A stretch of 64,000 nucleotides of DNA from JBBDXI01 sp040902425 (GCA_040902425.1 JBBDXI010000045.1:71442-135441), one strand, 5' to 3'; counted from the first letter of the stretch, positions 41,821-51,759 are shown. Translations and numbers: made by a program. The notes: generated by a model not told the origin, from the letters alone.

Positions 41821-42150
41821 ATGACCGCACCCGCCGCCCACCCCGAGCCCGCCGCCTTCTCGATCCCCTTCGAGCGCCGCGCCCACAAGCGCGACGATCG
41901 CTCCGGGTCCGCGATGGCCGCGTTCTACGACGCGTCGGGAGACCTGACGCTCTGCCCGGTGACCCTGGTGGACCGCTCCTGCGCGGGCCTCGGTGTGCTG
42001 TGCGAGATCGCGGCCGCCCCCGGCTCGCGCTTCACGCTCTACGGCAGCGATCTGCCGGTGCCGCACATGCAGGGCGTGGTCGCCCGTTGCGACCGCGCGG
42101 GCAGAGGCTTCCGGCTGGGGCTGCGGTGCGATGCGCGGCTGGCCGCGTGA
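41821..42150 (+). CDS. PilZ-domain protein
   Basis: 109 residues, a single PilZ domain. PFERRAHKRDDRSG carries the Arg-xxx-Arg element and VDRSCAGLGVLCE the D/NxSxxG element, both needed for cyclic-di-GMP binding in this fold. A stand-alone PilZ usually acts as a small c-di-GMP adaptor. No GGDEF or EAL gene is in the window. Confidence 0.8.
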   Translation: MTAPAAHPEPAAFSIPFERRAHKRDDRSGSAMAAFYDASGDLTLCPVTLVDRSCAGLGVLCEIAAAPGSRFTLYGSDLPVPHMQGVVARCDRAGRGFRLGLRCDARLAA

Positions 42151-42181
42151 TCGCGCCCTGATCGTTCGGCCCGACCAGACC

Positions 42182-42973
42182 TTACTTATCCCAGGGGGGG
42201 ACGACCACGGGCTTCTCCTGCGCCGGTCGCGCGAACGGAAGGCCGAACTGCCGGTCGTGCGTCGCCTTCACGTGGCACTCCATGCACGAGGTGATCTTCC
42301 CGACCGACGTCACCCGGTTCTCCGGAGAGAGCGTCGCGTACACCCAGCCGTCGTCGGTGTCCGGCGTCTTCGGATCGAGCTTGAGCATCACGAAGAGCCC
42401 GGCCAGCGTATCCGTGCGGTAGGCCTTGCCGTCGGGTCCGAAGATGTACTCCGGCGGTACAGACCTCGCCCGCCGTTCCTCGGCCCTCTTCGGCACGGGC
42501 GGGATGGTCGCCGGATCAACCTCGATCTGGGTCCACGACTCCTTCACGATTACCTGACCGACGTTGCGTATCGGGCCGGCGGGCGCCTTCGTCGCATCGT
42601 CGCTCGGCGGCCCAAGGGAGGTGTACGCGGTCGCGTCTTTCGCGAACAGAAAGTAGAGCTTGCGACCGTGGGTGTCCCGGTCCTTGCTCTGGCTCATCTG
42701 AACGCCCGCCGGAACCGGAAGGTCGCACATGGTCGGCGCCCAGTTGGCCATGTCCGAGACGCGCATCCAGGTCTTGTACGTCGCCGCGGCGTCGAGGGCA
42801 CGCTCGGTGAACGTCGGCGCTCGAGCAACCCCCGGCCCCGCGTCCTCGGGGCGGGGCGTGGACGGCGGTCCCTGGGGCCTCGAAGGCCCGGTCCCGGGCG
42901 GATCGGTCGCGGAAAGACCGCAACCAGGAGCGGTGATCAGGAAGGCGAGCGCGGCAAGCGTGCGTGCGGGCAT
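42182..42973 (-). CDS. cytochrome P460-like c-type heme lipoprotein
   Basis: 263 residues from the ATG at 42973. Signal with lipobox ITAPGC (Cys near 17), a Pro-rich linker, then the P460 core: GRKLYFLFAKDATAY and VGQVIVKESWTQIEV, and the heme site SCMECHVKATHDRQFG at about 225-240. P460 proteins oxidise hydroxylamine or detoxify nitric oxide in some bacteria, but many homologues have unknown roles, and the Lys cross-link cannot be judged here. Confidence 0.8.
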   Translation of the reverse strand: MPARTLAALAFLITAPGCGLSATDPPGTGPSRPQGPPSTPRPEDAGPGVARAPTFTERALDAAATYKTWMRVSDMANWAPTMCDLPVPAGVQMSQSKDRDTHGRKLYFLFAKDATAYTSLGPPSDDATKAPAGPIRNVGQVIVKESWTQIEVDPATIPPVPKRAEERRARSVPPEYIFGPDGKAYRTDTLAGLFVMLKLDPKTPDTDDGWVYATLSPENRVTSVGKITSCMECHVKATHDRQFGLPFARPAQEKPVVVPPWDK

Positions 42974-43057
42974 GGCGGTCTCCCGAGCCACAGTACGCGG
43001 GATTCCCTCGGGACCAGCGTTGCCAAGCGGCGGCGAACACCCGGGCGCGCCGGGGGG

Positions 43058-43759
43058 TCACCCCAGCGTCTTGCTCAGGATCGCGCTGCGGTAGTTCGTG
43101 TACGGCCACTGCCAGTGCTCGATGAACCGGTACCCCCGCCGCAGGTACCACTCCATCAGCTTCGTGTCCGGCTCGGCCATGGAGAGGCCCAGCTCGCGGG
43201 CCCCGCAGGCCGCCGCACGCCGCTCGGCGGTCTCCAGCAGGAGCTGGCCGATGCCCCGCCCCTGGATGTCGGGATCGACCGCGAACTGCGAGAAGCTGTC
43301 CACATCCGGCCGCTGGAACCACGGCGGGCCCTTGGCATCCTCGACCTCGTGGAAGAGGATGGTGCCGACGATACGCCCGCCGCCCGCGGCCGGCACGCTG
43401 CTCTGAGTGAGCCGGGGCGTCCCCGCCCCGGGCCCGGTGTTCTGAGCGTGCCCGTTCCGGCCGTTCACACCGCTCTGGCCGCGGTGACCGTTCGATCCGT
43501 TGAGCATCCCGTTTCCGGGCGCCGGCGCCTCGCCGAGCACCGCGACGTAGCACTCCCCGCTGGTGCACCGCCGTCGCGTCGTGTCCGCATCCTGCCGCCC
43601 GGCCAGCGGTCGAAGCCCCATGGCCATCTGCCCTCGGTACGCGCGGTGGAGCAGGTCCGTGATCTCCCGGAAGGAGTCGGCGCGCGAGAGGAGCCGCACG
43701 GAGAGGCCCCCGGAAATGTCGGCGGGCGCCGACGCGGCGCCCGGGGTCAGGATCGTCAT
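43058..43759 (-). CDS. GNAT-family N-acetyltransferase
   Basis: 233 residues from the ATG at 43759. FSQFAVDPDIQGRGIGQLLL at about 150-170 is the acetyl-CoA-binding motif A, and TKLMEWYLRRGYRFIEHW is motif B. Between beta strands it carries an Asn/Gly/His-rich insert (LNGSNGHRGQSGVNGRNGH, about 85-115) unlike usual GNAT loops. TATCGT lies exactly 6 nt before the ATG (43766-43771). Substrate unknown. Confidence 0.85.
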   Translation of the reverse strand: MTILTPGAASAPADISGGLSVRLLSRADSFREITDLLHRAYRGQMAMGLRPLAGRQDADTTRRRCTSGECYVAVLGEAPAPGNGMLNGSNGHRGQSGVNGRNGHAQNTGPGAGTPRLTQSSVPAAGGGRIVGTILFHEVEDAKGPPWFQRPDVDSFSQFAVDPDIQGRGIGQLLLETAERRAAACGARELGLSMAEPDTKLMEWYLRRGYRFIEHWQWPYTNYRSAILSKTLG

Positions 43760-43846
43760 GCCGGAACGATACCATCCGCGCGCCGGCCGGGCAATGCATG
43801 AGTATCCAAAATACTGAATAATCAGCCAGGCGTGCCCATGGGGTGC

Positions 43847-43980
43847 CCGGGTGCCACTGCTCGCCGTCCTCGGCGCAGCAGTGCCCGGCCGGTAGCTCTG
43901 CGGGACCCGGCACTGCTGCGCGCCGAAGACGCCGCGAGCAGTGGCACCGCCGGCCGCGAGCAGTGGCACCCCTGGCGGCG
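43847..43980. repeat. cluster of GTGCCACTGCTCGC repeats
   Basis: Several units of GGTGCCACTGCTCGC and its reverse complement (GCGAGCAGTGGCACC), with CGTCTTCGGCGCGCAGCAGTG between them. The cluster ends just before the -10 of the thioesterase gene. A two-unit copy lies in frame in radA (45496-45555). Confidence 0.85.
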
Positions 43981-43997
43981 TCTGCTACGCTCTCCCC

Positions 43998-44474
43998 GTG
44001 CCCGACCCACGCCCCGCCGCCGCGCTCACCCCCGCCCGCCCGGCGCCCCGCGCCGGCAGCACCCGCCTGCGCATCCGCTACAGCGAGTGCGACCCCATGG
44101 GCGTCGCCCACCACGCCGCCTACGCGCCCTGGCTCGAGATCGCCCGCACCGAGCTGCTCCGCGAGACCGGCATCACCTATGCCGACCTCGAGCGCGCCGG
44201 CACCTACCTCGTCGTCGCCACCCTCACCCTGAACTACAAGCGGCCCCTCTTCTACGACGACCTCATCGAGGTCCGCACCCGAGTCTCCGGCGGCTCGCGC
44301 GTCAAGATCGAGCACACCTACGAGATCGCCCTCGCCGAAGAGGGCGGGCACGGCGCCCGCGGCCGCCGCACCCCCGGCGAGCTGGCCACCACCGCCGCGT
44401 CCATCCTGGTCTGCGTCGACCGCGACGGGCGCGTCCGGCCGCTGCCGGAGTGGCTGACGCCGGCCGAGTGCTGA
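43998..44474 (+). CDS. 4HBT acyl-CoA thioesterase (YbgC/FadM-like)
   Basis: 158 residues from the GTG at 43998. RIRYSECDPMGVAHHAAYAP holds the catalytic Asp of the 4-hydroxybenzoyl-CoA thioesterase hotdog fold, followed by W-x-E-x-AR-x-ELLRE and a LNYKRPLFYDDLIEVRTRV strand pair. TACGCT (43986-43991) ends exactly 6 nt before the GTG, supporting this start and a leaderless message. YbgC proteins often sit with Tol-Pal genes, which are absent here. Confidence 0.88.
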   Translation: MPDPRPAAALTPARPAPRAGSTRLRIRYSECDPMGVAHHAAYAPWLEIARTELLRETGITYADLERAGTYLVVATLTLNYKRPLFYDDLIEVRTRVSGGSRVKIEHTYEIALAEEGGHGARGRRTPGELATTAASILVCVDRDGRVRPLPEWLTPAEC

Positions 44475-44523
44475 CCTGTGCCACTGGCGGCTTGAGCGGC
44501 GCAGCCGCGCCCGCCAGTGCCCC

Positions 44524-46053
44524 CTACCCCAGCTCCTCCATCGCCCGCCCCACGCTCCGCACGGGCACGATCTCAATCTTGTCCGCGACCCTCTCTGCGA
44601 TCTTCTCTGCGCCCTCCGCGCCTCCGCGCGCACTCCTCTTCCTCCCCGGCACGATCACCCGCCGATAGCCCAGCCGCGCCGCCTCGCGGATGCGCATCTC
44701 CACCTGAGTCACCGGCCTCATCTCCCCGCCCAGCCCCACTTCCCCCACCGCGCACGTCGCCTCCGGCAGCGACTTCCGCAGGTGCGCCCCCGCCACCGCC
44801 AGGAGCACCGCCAGGTCGCTCGCCGGCTCAACGACGCGCACGCCTCCAACCGCCGACGCGAAGATGTCCCGGTCCGCCAGGCGCAGCTCGGCGTGCTGCT
44901 CCAGCACGGCCACCAGCATCGCCACGCGGCTCGGGTCCAGCCCGCTGGTCTTCCGCTTCGCCGCCCCCACGAACCCCGTCGCCGTCAGCGCCTGCACCTC
45001 CACCAGCATGCACCGCGTCCCGCTCACCGCCGGGCACACGACGCTCCCCGGGCGCCGCCCCTGCCCGATGTCCAGCGCCGCCACGCCCGCCCCCTCCGGC
45101 ACCTCGCGCAGCCCCGCCCCCGTCATCTCGAAAATCCCGATCTCCTGCGTCGTCCCGAACCGGTTCTTCACCGCACGCACCAGCCGGTGCGCGTGGTAGC
45201 GGTCGCCCTCGAAGCTCAGCACCGCATCGACCAGGTGCTCCAGCAGCCGCGGCCCCGCCAACTGCCCGTCCTTGGTGATGTGCCCCACCATCACCACCGC
45301 GATCCCGCTCGCCTTCGCCAGGAACGTCAGCTCCGCGCAGCACCGCCGCAGCTGCGTCAGGCTCCCCGGGGCCGCGGGCACATCCGACTTGTAGACCATC
45401 TGCACCGAGTCGATCACCAGCACCGCCGGCATCACCTTCCGCGTCTGCTCGACGATGCGCGCGAGGTTGGTGTCGGCGAGGAGGAATAGATTCCGGGTGC
45501 CACTGCTCGCGCCCCGGGTGCCACTGCTCGCGGCGTCTTCGCCGCGCAGCAGTGCCGCCGCGCCCAGCCGCTCCGCGCGCGACTTCACCTGCTCCGCCGA
45601 CTCCTCGCTGCTCACGTACAGCACCCGCGTCCCGGCCGCCCCCCCCGCCATCGCCATCGCCGCCTGCAGCAGCAGCGTGCTCTTCCCGATCCCCGGCGCG
45701 CCCCCGATCAGCACCGCCGAGCCGGGGACCAGGCCCCGTGCCGTCTCCGCGCCGCCCCCCAGAACCCGGTCCAGCTCCCCCACCCCCGTCGCGATCCGCG
45801 GCGTCCCCTCGCCCGTCCCCACCTCCGCGATCGGCTTCGCCTCGGCCGCGGCGCCCACGGCGACTCCCCCCTCGCCATCCGCCAGCGCCGTCCACGCCTC
45901 CACCAGCCCCTTCTGCGGGTCGCGCTTCGCCCCCGTGTCCACCCGCTCGGCCTCGAGCGCATCCCACGTCCCGCAGTCCGGGCACTTGCCGAGCCAACGC
46001 CCCTGCGCGCTCCCGCACGCCCGGCACACAAAGACCTGCCTCGCTCTCGCCAT
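44524..46053 (-). CDS. radA: DNA repair protein RadA
   Basis: 509 residues from the ATG at 46053. RadA is a RecA-like branch-migration ATPase. Cys4 zinc finger CRACG...CPDCG at about 10-27, Walker A GGAPGIGKST near 115-124, the RadA signature KNRFG near 295, and a Lon-like C-terminal domain (GEVGLGGEMRPV). In frame insertions: the GTGCCACTGCTCGC repeat encodes EDAASSGTRGASSGT at about 167-186, and a Ser/Ala/Gly/Glu-rich stretch (RSARGGAEGAEKIAERV) near the end is encoded by a TCTGCGCCCTCCGCGCC low-complexity repeat. TATTCT lies exactly 6 nt before the ATG (46060-46065). Confidence 0.93.
   Translation of the reverse strand: MARARQVFVCRACGSAQGRWLGKCPDCGTWDALEAERVDTGAKRDPQKGLVEAWTALADGEGGVAVGAAAEAKPIAEVGTGEGTPRIATGVGELDRVLGGGAETARGLVPGSAVLIGGAPGIGKSTLLLQAAMAMAGGAAGTRVLYVSSEESAEQVKSRAERLGAAALLRGEDAASSGTRGASSGTRNLFLLADTNLARIVEQTRKVMPAVLVIDSVQMVYKSDVPAAPGSLTQLRRCCAELTFLAKASGIAVVMVGHITKDGQLAGPRLLEHLVDAVLSFEGDRYHAHRLVRAVKNRFGTTQEIGIFEMTGAGLREVPEGAGVAALDIGQGRRPGSVVCPAVSGTRCMLVEVQALTATGFVGAAKRKTSGLDPSRVAMLVAVLEQHAELRLADRDIFASAVGGVRVVEPASDLAVLLAVAGAHLRKSLPEATCAVGEVGLGGEMRPVTQVEMRIREAARLGYRRVIVPGRKRSARGGAEGAEKIAERVADKIEIVPVRSVGRAMEELG
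45496..45555. repeat. GTGCCACTGCTCGC repeats inside radA
   Basis: Two direct CGGGTGCCACTGCTCGC units followed by GGCGTCTTCGCCGCGCAGCAG, in frame in radA. The intergenic cluster at 43847-43980 has the same parts. Confidence 0.85.
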
Positions 46054-46143
46054 GCCCGCAGAATACACCGGCTGACCGGCCCACCGTGGCGCCGGGCCCC
46101 CCGGCCGTAGAATCGCCCCCGGCCGAACGCCGCGCCGGGCACC

Positions 46144-49100
46144 ATGCCCAAGCCCGCGCGCGACCCAGCCCGACGCCACATCCTCTTCCGGCCCCTGTGG
46201 CTGCGCACCTTCCGCCGGCGCCACCGCTGGCTCTTCCGCACCCTGGTCGCGGTCCCGCTCCTGCTGGTCGGGGCGTGGGTGCTGCTGACCCAGTCGCCGC
46301 TGGCGGGGATGCTGATCCTCCCCCGCATCGAGAGCGCCCTGAACCTGAAGGTCGAGGCCGACTCGGTCTACATCACCCGCTCGGGCGACCTTGTCCTCGA
46401 GCACGCCCGGTTCATCCTCCCGAACGTCCCCGGCCCCGCCGGGCAGGTCCTCCGCGTCGGGCGGCTCACGGCCGATGTGGACTGGCGGGCGACCCTCACC
46501 GGCACCGCCCGCTTCCACTCCCTGCGGATCGACGAGCCCCTGGTCCGCATCAGCCAGTCCACCCTCGACAACTCGCTCAATCTCGGCGCCCTGGACCTCC
46601 CCGCCTCCTCCGGATCCGGCGCCCTGCCCGCCGTCACCGTCTACAACGCCGGCATCGAGCTCGGCGAGCACCGGGGCGGCGCCTACACCCCGCTCCGCCA
46701 CATCATCATGAACGGGCGCTTCGGCCCCGTCCCCGGCGACCCCGCCGGCGCCTACCAGTTCGCCTTCGACGAGAGCACCACCCGCGTCCGCACCCCCGGC
46801 GGCCCCCCGGAGCCGGGCCTCTCCCTCACCGGCAAGCTCCACCAGGACGGGCGCGTCGAGGGGGCCCTCGAACGCTTCGCCATCGGCGACTGGAGACCCG
46901 AGACCGTCCCCTCGACCGCACGCTCCCTCTACGCGGGGCTCGACCTCACCGGCGAGGTCCCGCGAACCACCTTCTCCTACACGGCACGCCAGGGCCTGGT
47001 CGCCGAGCTCGAGCTCCGCGGCGTCGGCGTCAACATCCCCGTCCCCCAGACCGATACCCTCGACCCCCGCCTGCCGCCGCTCATGGGGCCACCGGCGACC
47101 TCCCTGCGCATGCACGGGGTCAACGGCTCGATCAGCTTCGCCCGCGACACCGTGGATGCCCGCCTCACCGGCCTCATCGAGGACATCCCCTACACCGTCC
47201 ACCTCACCTGGCAGGGCACCGACGCCAACTCGCCGTTCACCTGCGAGTTCCAAACGCCGCCGTTCCGCGTCGAGCGCAACCCCGCCATCCTGCCCTACCT
47301 CCCCCCCCGGGTCGGCAAGATCCTCCGCATCTTCTCCAGCCCCACCGCCCTGGCCGCCACCCGCCTGACCGTCCGGCGCGGCGAGCCGGTGAACGGCGAG
47401 GCGGGCGAGATCTTCTTCTCCGGCGAGGTCGAGCTCTCCGAGGGCGTCGCCGCGTACGAGGACTTCCCCTACGAGTTCCGCGACCTGCACGCGGTCTTCC
47501 GCTTCGACAACGAGCGCGTCGAGGTCGTCAACCTCACCGGGCGAAGCGAGTCCGGCGCCACCATGACCGCCCACGCCCTCATCACGCCCCTGGATGACAC
47601 CGCCGAGATGACCGTGCAGGTGGATGTCGCCGGCGCCCCCATCGACGAGCGCCTGGCCGCGGCCCTCGGCCCGGCCGAGCGGGGCCTCCTCGGCACCCTC
47701 TTCAGCACGGCCCAGCACGCCCGCCTCGTCGAGGCGGGGCTGATCCGCACCGTCGCCGACGCCGCCGCCGAGCGCGAGGAGCTCGCCCGCCTGCTCGATA
47801 TGCTCCCCTTCCAGTCCGGCGAGGATGAGGCCGCCGTCCGCGCCGAGGTCCAGCGACTCACCGACCGCGAGGCCGTGCCCATCTTCGACATGGGCGGGAG
47901 GGTCGATATCAGCGTGCACGCCCACACGCCCCGCGGCAAGGGCACGGGCTGGCGCACCGTCGTGGACATCCGCTTCCCCCGGGCCGAGCTGCTCCCCGAG
48001 CCCTTCCCCTACCCCGTCATCGTCGAGGACGCCACCGTCCGCATCGCCAACGACGAGGGGCGGCTGGCCACCGGCACCTTCCGCGGCCTCACCGGCGGGA
48101 GCGCCGAGGTGAACGCCGCGTTCCGCCTCCCCGACAGCGACACGCCCCACGCCGACCCCGACATCGCGCTGTTCGCCGTCGGCCTGCCGGTGGATGACCT
48201 GCTCATCCACGCCATCCCCGGCGATGAGGCCGAGGAGCCCGGCCGCCCAGCCCTGAAGCCGCTGCTGCGGCGGCTGAACCCGATCGGAACGGCCGATGCC
48301 TTCATCCGGATCGCCCCGCGCAGCCCGGGCGGGCGGATGGGCTTCGACACCGACATCCGCCTCGAAGGGGCGCGCCTCGCCCCCGCCACCGACCCGGGCG
48401 CCCAGCCCGTGATCATCGACGCCGTGAGCGCCCGGGTCGTCGCGACCGAGCGGGGCGCCGAGACCGAGCTGTACGGCCAGCCCCGCTACGCCCACGGCGG
48501 CAACCTCTCCGGCCCGATCACCCTCAACGTCCGGACCACCCACGGCGAAGACCGGGCCAGCGCCCCGGCCGTGAGCGCCCTCGCGACCATCCCCCAGCTC
48601 GTGCTCGACAGCCCCTTCGAGGCGCTGGTCGCCCCCTTCGCGCCCGACGGCGCCCGGACCATCGAGGACCTCCGCCGCATCCACCGCCCCGCCGGCACGC
48701 TCGACGCCGCCGTCCGGATCGAGTCCCCCGCCGGCGGCGCCCCCAGCGTCGCGATCGACCTCTCCGGCATCCACCGCTTCGCCGCCGACCTCTTCGGCGG
48801 GCGGCTGGAGATCCCCCGGGCCGCCGGCACCGCCTCCGTGCGCCCCGGCGAAGGCGCTGTCGGGTTCACCGGCTTCGGCGGGGCGATCCTCTACCAGGGC
48901 CAGCCCGCCGGCCGGGCGATCCTGGATGGACGCGCGGCGACCGGGGCCGGCGCGCCCGAGGCGCCCGCCCCCACCGACCTGTGCATCGCCGTCCGCGACG
49001 CCGCCTTCGAGTCGGGCCTGCTCTTCCGCGTCATCGAGGAGTTCCTCGGGCGCGACACCGCCATCACCTTCGGCGGCTACCGCCCGCGCGGCCAGTTCGA

Positions 49101-50529
49101 CGGCGAGATCGCCGTCACCGCACCCGGCGGCCCGCAGGCCGCGCCCCGCCCGCGCATCACGGGCCGCATCGTCCCGCGGACGCTCACGGCCGACTTCGCG
49201 GGCACGCCCATCGCCTTCGAGCGCATGTCGGGCTCCCTGGAGTTCGACCCCACCTCCGTCAAGCTCCGCGCCCTCACCGCCGAGTCACGCGAGTGGTCCC
49301 TCTCCGGCGACGGCGGCCTGCTCCTCACCCCCGGCGGCGGGTACGAGCTGCGGACGCTCCTGAGCATCCGCGGCCAGCGCCTGACCGACGACCTGCGGGC
49401 CGTGCTCCCGGAGGAGGTCCGCGCAGCGCTCGCCGGCATCGGCCTGGTCATCGACGGCCGGTTCGAGCTGCGGGACGCCTCGCTCAACGCCGGCGCCACC
49501 GCCGAGGGCCCCTGGGTCCGCTTCGACGGCGCGGTCGCGTTCGACAACGCCTCCTTCGACGTGGGCCTGCCCATCCGCCGCATGAACGGGAACGTTGGCC
49601 TGCTCGTGGACCGCCGCCCGGAGGCCGCCCACGCCCGCTGGACCGCCGAGGTGGACGCCGAGTCCTTCAGCCTCGCCGGGGCCCACGTCCGCGATGCGCG
49701 GGCGGTCGTCTCCTCCGGCGTCGAGCCCGGCGAGGTGATCCTCCGGAGCGCCTCCGGCGAGTGCTACGGCGGCCGGCTGGTCGCCGAGGCCCACATCTTC
49801 CCCTCCGGCCCCGCCGCGGGCGACGAGCGCACCCTGGCCGCGGGCGTCAGGCTCGCCGGCGTCCGCTTCGCGCCCATGATCGCCGCCCTCACCTCGCGCC
49901 CCGGCGAGGAGGGCCCTCTCCCCCCGGAGGAGTCGCAGGCGCAGGACACCTCGCGCGGCGTCCTGGATGCGGACATCTCACTCGGCGGCCTCCTCGGGCG
50001 CCCCGAAACGCGCCGCGGGCGCGGGTCCATCCGCGTCTCCGGCGGGCGCATCATCAGCGTGCCGCTGGTGGTCCGGCTGGTGGAGGCGAGCAACCTGATG
50101 CTCCCCTCCAACTCGCGCCTCGACTTCGCGCGGGCCAACTTCTACATCGACGGCCAGAACATGAACTTCGAGGAGGTGGCGATCCTCTCCACCGCCGTCG
50201 AGATCGTCGGCACCGGCGTCGTCGCCTGGCCCTCCCAGGCCATCGACTTCAGCTTCAACTCCAAGGCCGCCCGCCCCATCCCGCTCCTCAGCCGCCTCAT
50301 CCAGGGCATCCGCGATGAGCTGATCACCACCCGAGTCACCGGCGTCCTCTCCGACCCGGTCGTCACGCTCCAGCAGTTCCCCGGCCCCAGGCGTATCCTT
50401 GGCCGCCTCTTCGGGGGGCCCGAGGTCGCCCAGCGCTCCGCCGACTTCGAGCGCCGGACCGAGGCCGCCGAGGCCCGCGCCCGCCGGCGCGCCGACGGCA
50501 TCGTGCCGACCGGGCCCCGGGGGGACTGA
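46144..50529 (+). CDS. giant AsmA-like/TamB-type envelope protein
   Basis: 1461 residues. One N-terminal helix (about 32-55, VAVPLLLVGAWVLLTQSPL) anchors it, and the rest is long beta-rich sequence with AsmA-like features: RIESALNLKVEADSVYITRS near the start, and near the end NFEEVAILSTAVEIVGTGVV with FNSKAARPIPLLSRLIQG and VTGVLSDPVVTLQQFPG. Such bridge-like proteins span the periplasm and move lipid between membranes. TAGAAT at 46108-46113 is a possible -10 with a leader of about 24 nt. It is divergent from radA. Confidence 0.8.
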   Translation: MPKPARDPARRHILFRPLWLRTFRRRHRWLFRTLVAVPLLLVGAWVLLTQSPLAGMLILPRIESALNLKVEADSVYITRSGDLVLEHARFILPNVPGPAGQVLRVGRLTADVDWRATLTGTARFHSLRIDEPLVRISQSTLDNSLNLGALDLPASSGSGALPAVTVYNAGIELGEHRGGAYTPLRHIIMNGRFGPVPGDPAGAYQFAFDESTTRVRTPGGPPEPGLSLTGKLHQDGRVEGALERFAIGDWRPETVPSTARSLYAGLDLTGEVPRTTFSYTARQGLVAELELRGVGVNIPVPQTDTLDPRLPPLMGPPATSLRMHGVNGSISFARDTVDARLTGLIEDIPYTVHLTWQGTDANSPFTCEFQTPPFRVERNPAILPYLPPRVGKILRIFSSPTALAATRLTVRRGEPVNGEAGEIFFSGEVELSEGVAAYEDFPYEFRDLHAVFRFDNERVEVVNLTGRSESGATMTAHALITPLDDTAEMTVQVDVAGAPIDERLAAALGPAERGLLGTLFSTAQHARLVEAGLIRTVADAAAEREELARLLDMLPFQSGEDEAAVRAEVQRLTDREAVPIFDMGGRVDISVHAHTPRGKGTGWRTVVDIRFPRAELLPEPFPYPVIVEDATVRIANDEGRLATGTFRGLTGGSAEVNAAFRLPDSDTPHADPDIALFAVGLPVDDLLIHAIPGDEAEEPGRPALKPLLRRLNPIGTADAFIRIAPRSPGGRMGFDTDIRLEGARLAPATDPGAQPVIIDAVSARVVATERGAETELYGQPRYAHGGNLSGPITLNVRTTHGEDRASAPAVSALATIPQLVLDSPFEALVAPFAPDGARTIEDLRRIHRPAGTLDAAVRIESPAGGAPSVAIDLSGIHRFAADLFGGRLEIPRAAGTASVRPGEGAVGFTGFGGAILYQGQPAGRAILDGRAATGAGAPEAPAPTDLCIAVRDAAFESGLLFRVIEEFLGRDTAITFGGYRPRGQFDGEIAVTAPGGPQAAPRPRITGRIVPRTLTADFAGTPIAFERMSGSLEFDPTSVKLRALTAESREWSLSGDGGLLLTPGGGYELRTLLSIRGQRLTDDLRAVLPEEVRAALAGIGLVIDGRFELRDASLNAGATAEGPWVRFDGAVAFDNASFDVGLPIRRMNGNVGLLVDRRPEAAHARWTAEVDAESFSLAGAHVRDARAVVSSGVEPGEVILRSASGECYGGRLVAEAHIFPSGPAAGDERTLAAGVRLAGVRFAPMIAALTSRPGEEGPLPPEESQAQDTSRGVLDADISLGGLLGRPETRRGRGSIRVSGGRIISVPLVVRLVEASNLMLPSNSRLDFARANFYIDGQNMNFEEVAILSTAVEIVGTGVVAWPSQAIDFSFNSKAARPIPLLSRLIQGIRDELITTRVTGVLSDPVVTLQQFPGPRRILGRLFGGPEVAQRSADFERRTEAAEARARRRADGIVPTGPRGD

Positions 50530-50619
50530 CCGGAGCGGCCGGACGCTCCGCGGCCGGTCCATGCCTTTCCCGCCGCGGAGCCCCCCGGGCGACCCAACAG
50601 CGAACAACCCCGGACACCC

Positions 50620-51759
50620 ATGCACCCAGCCACGCCCGAGCCCAACCGGCTCGAACTCGACCCCGCCCCGACCACCCAGCCGCGCGACGAGAGCGCTGCG
50701 CCCCCCGAGCGCCCCGTCACCCGGCGCGCCGACGACCCGGACATCACCGCCACCCTCGACCGTCTCATCGAGGAACTGGGGGGCGAAGCCGGCAGCTACG
50801 ACGCCCGCCTCGTCCGCGAGCTGCTGGTCGCCGGCCTCAAGCTCATCCCCGACGGGCGCGACACCGGCGAGCTCAAGCTCATCACCGCCGCCGTCAAGGA
50901 GCTCCGCTACGCCTACCGCGTCTTCGCCCAGTACCGCGAGCCCCACAAGGTGACGATCTTCGGCTCCGCCCGCACCCCCGCCACCCACTCCGACTACGTG
51001 ACGACCGTCGAGTTCAGCAAGCTCATGGCCGAGCGGGGCTGGATGATCATCACCGGCGCCGGCGGCGGCATCATGCACGCCGGCCACGTCGGCCCCGGGC
51101 GCGCCGGCAGCTTCGGCGTCGCCATCCGCCTCCCCTTCGAGACCACCGCCAACGAGGTCATCGCCGGCGACCAGAAGCTCATCCACTTCCGCTACTTCTT
51201 TACCCGCAAGCTCATGTTCCTCAGCCAGGCGGAGGCGGTGGTCCTCCTCCCCGGCGGCTTCGGCACGCTCGACGAGAGCTACGAAACGTTGACGCTGGTC
51301 CAGACCGGCAAGGCCTCGATGATCCCCATCGTCATGCTCGAGGGCGAGGGCGGCACCTACTGGGACCAGTGGGAGGCCTTCACCAAGGGCGCCCTGCTCT
51401 CCCGCGGCCTCATCAGCCCCGAAGACACCAACCTCTGGCACCGCGCGAAAGACCCCACCGACGCCGCGGACCACGTCACCCGCTTCTACCGCCTCTACCA
51501 CTCCTCACGCTACGTCAAGGACGACCTGGTCATCCGCCTCAAGGCCCCCATCTCCGAGCGCGACCTCGCCCGCCTGAACGAGGAGTTTGCCATCCTCGTC
51601 CGCTCCGGAACGATGGCCCTCCGAGGCCCGCTCGAGGTCGAGGACGACCATCTCGACCTCCCGCGCCTTGTCTTCACGCACACCCGCAGCAAGTTCGGGC
51701 TGGTGCGGAAGCTGATCGACCGGATCAACGAGTGCGAGCCCCTCAGCCCGAAGGGCTGA
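50620..51759 (+). CDS. LOG-family (lysine decarboxylase-like) Rossmann protein
   Basis: 379 residues. The central fold has VTIFGSARTP near 110, IITGAGGGIMHAGHVG near 146, and PGGFGTLDESYE at about 210-221, the PGGxGTxxE signature of LOG/PpnN nucleotide hydrolases. RKLMFLSQAEAVV before it holds the usual Arg. The 90-residue N-terminal and 110-residue C-terminal extensions suit a longer PpnN-like nucleosidase rather than the short cytokinin-type LOG. Follows the AsmA-like gene by 90 bp. Confidence 0.85.
   Translation: MHPATPEPNRLELDPAPTTQPRDESAAPPERPVTRRADDPDITATLDRLIEELGGEAGSYDARLVRELLVAGLKLIPDGRDTGELKLITAAVKELRYAYRVFAQYREPHKVTIFGSARTPATHSDYVTTVEFSKLMAERGWMIITGAGGGIMHAGHVGPGRAGSFGVAIRLPFETTANEVIAGDQKLIHFRYFFTRKLMFLSQAEAVVLLPGGFGTLDESYETLTLVQTGKASMIPIVMLEGEGGTYWDQWEAFTKGALLSRGLISPEDTNLWHRAKDPTDAADHVTRFYRLYHSSRYVKDDLVIRLKAPISERDLARLNEEFAILVRSGTMALRGPLEVEDDHLDLPRLVFTHTRSKFGLVRKLIDRINECEPLSPKG

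Noticed and set aside
46054..48774. N-terminal extension of the radA frame across the AsmA-like gene
   Set aside because: The extension is antisense low-complexity sequence; RadA's zinc finger starts exactly at the ATG at 46053, which also has a well-placed -10.
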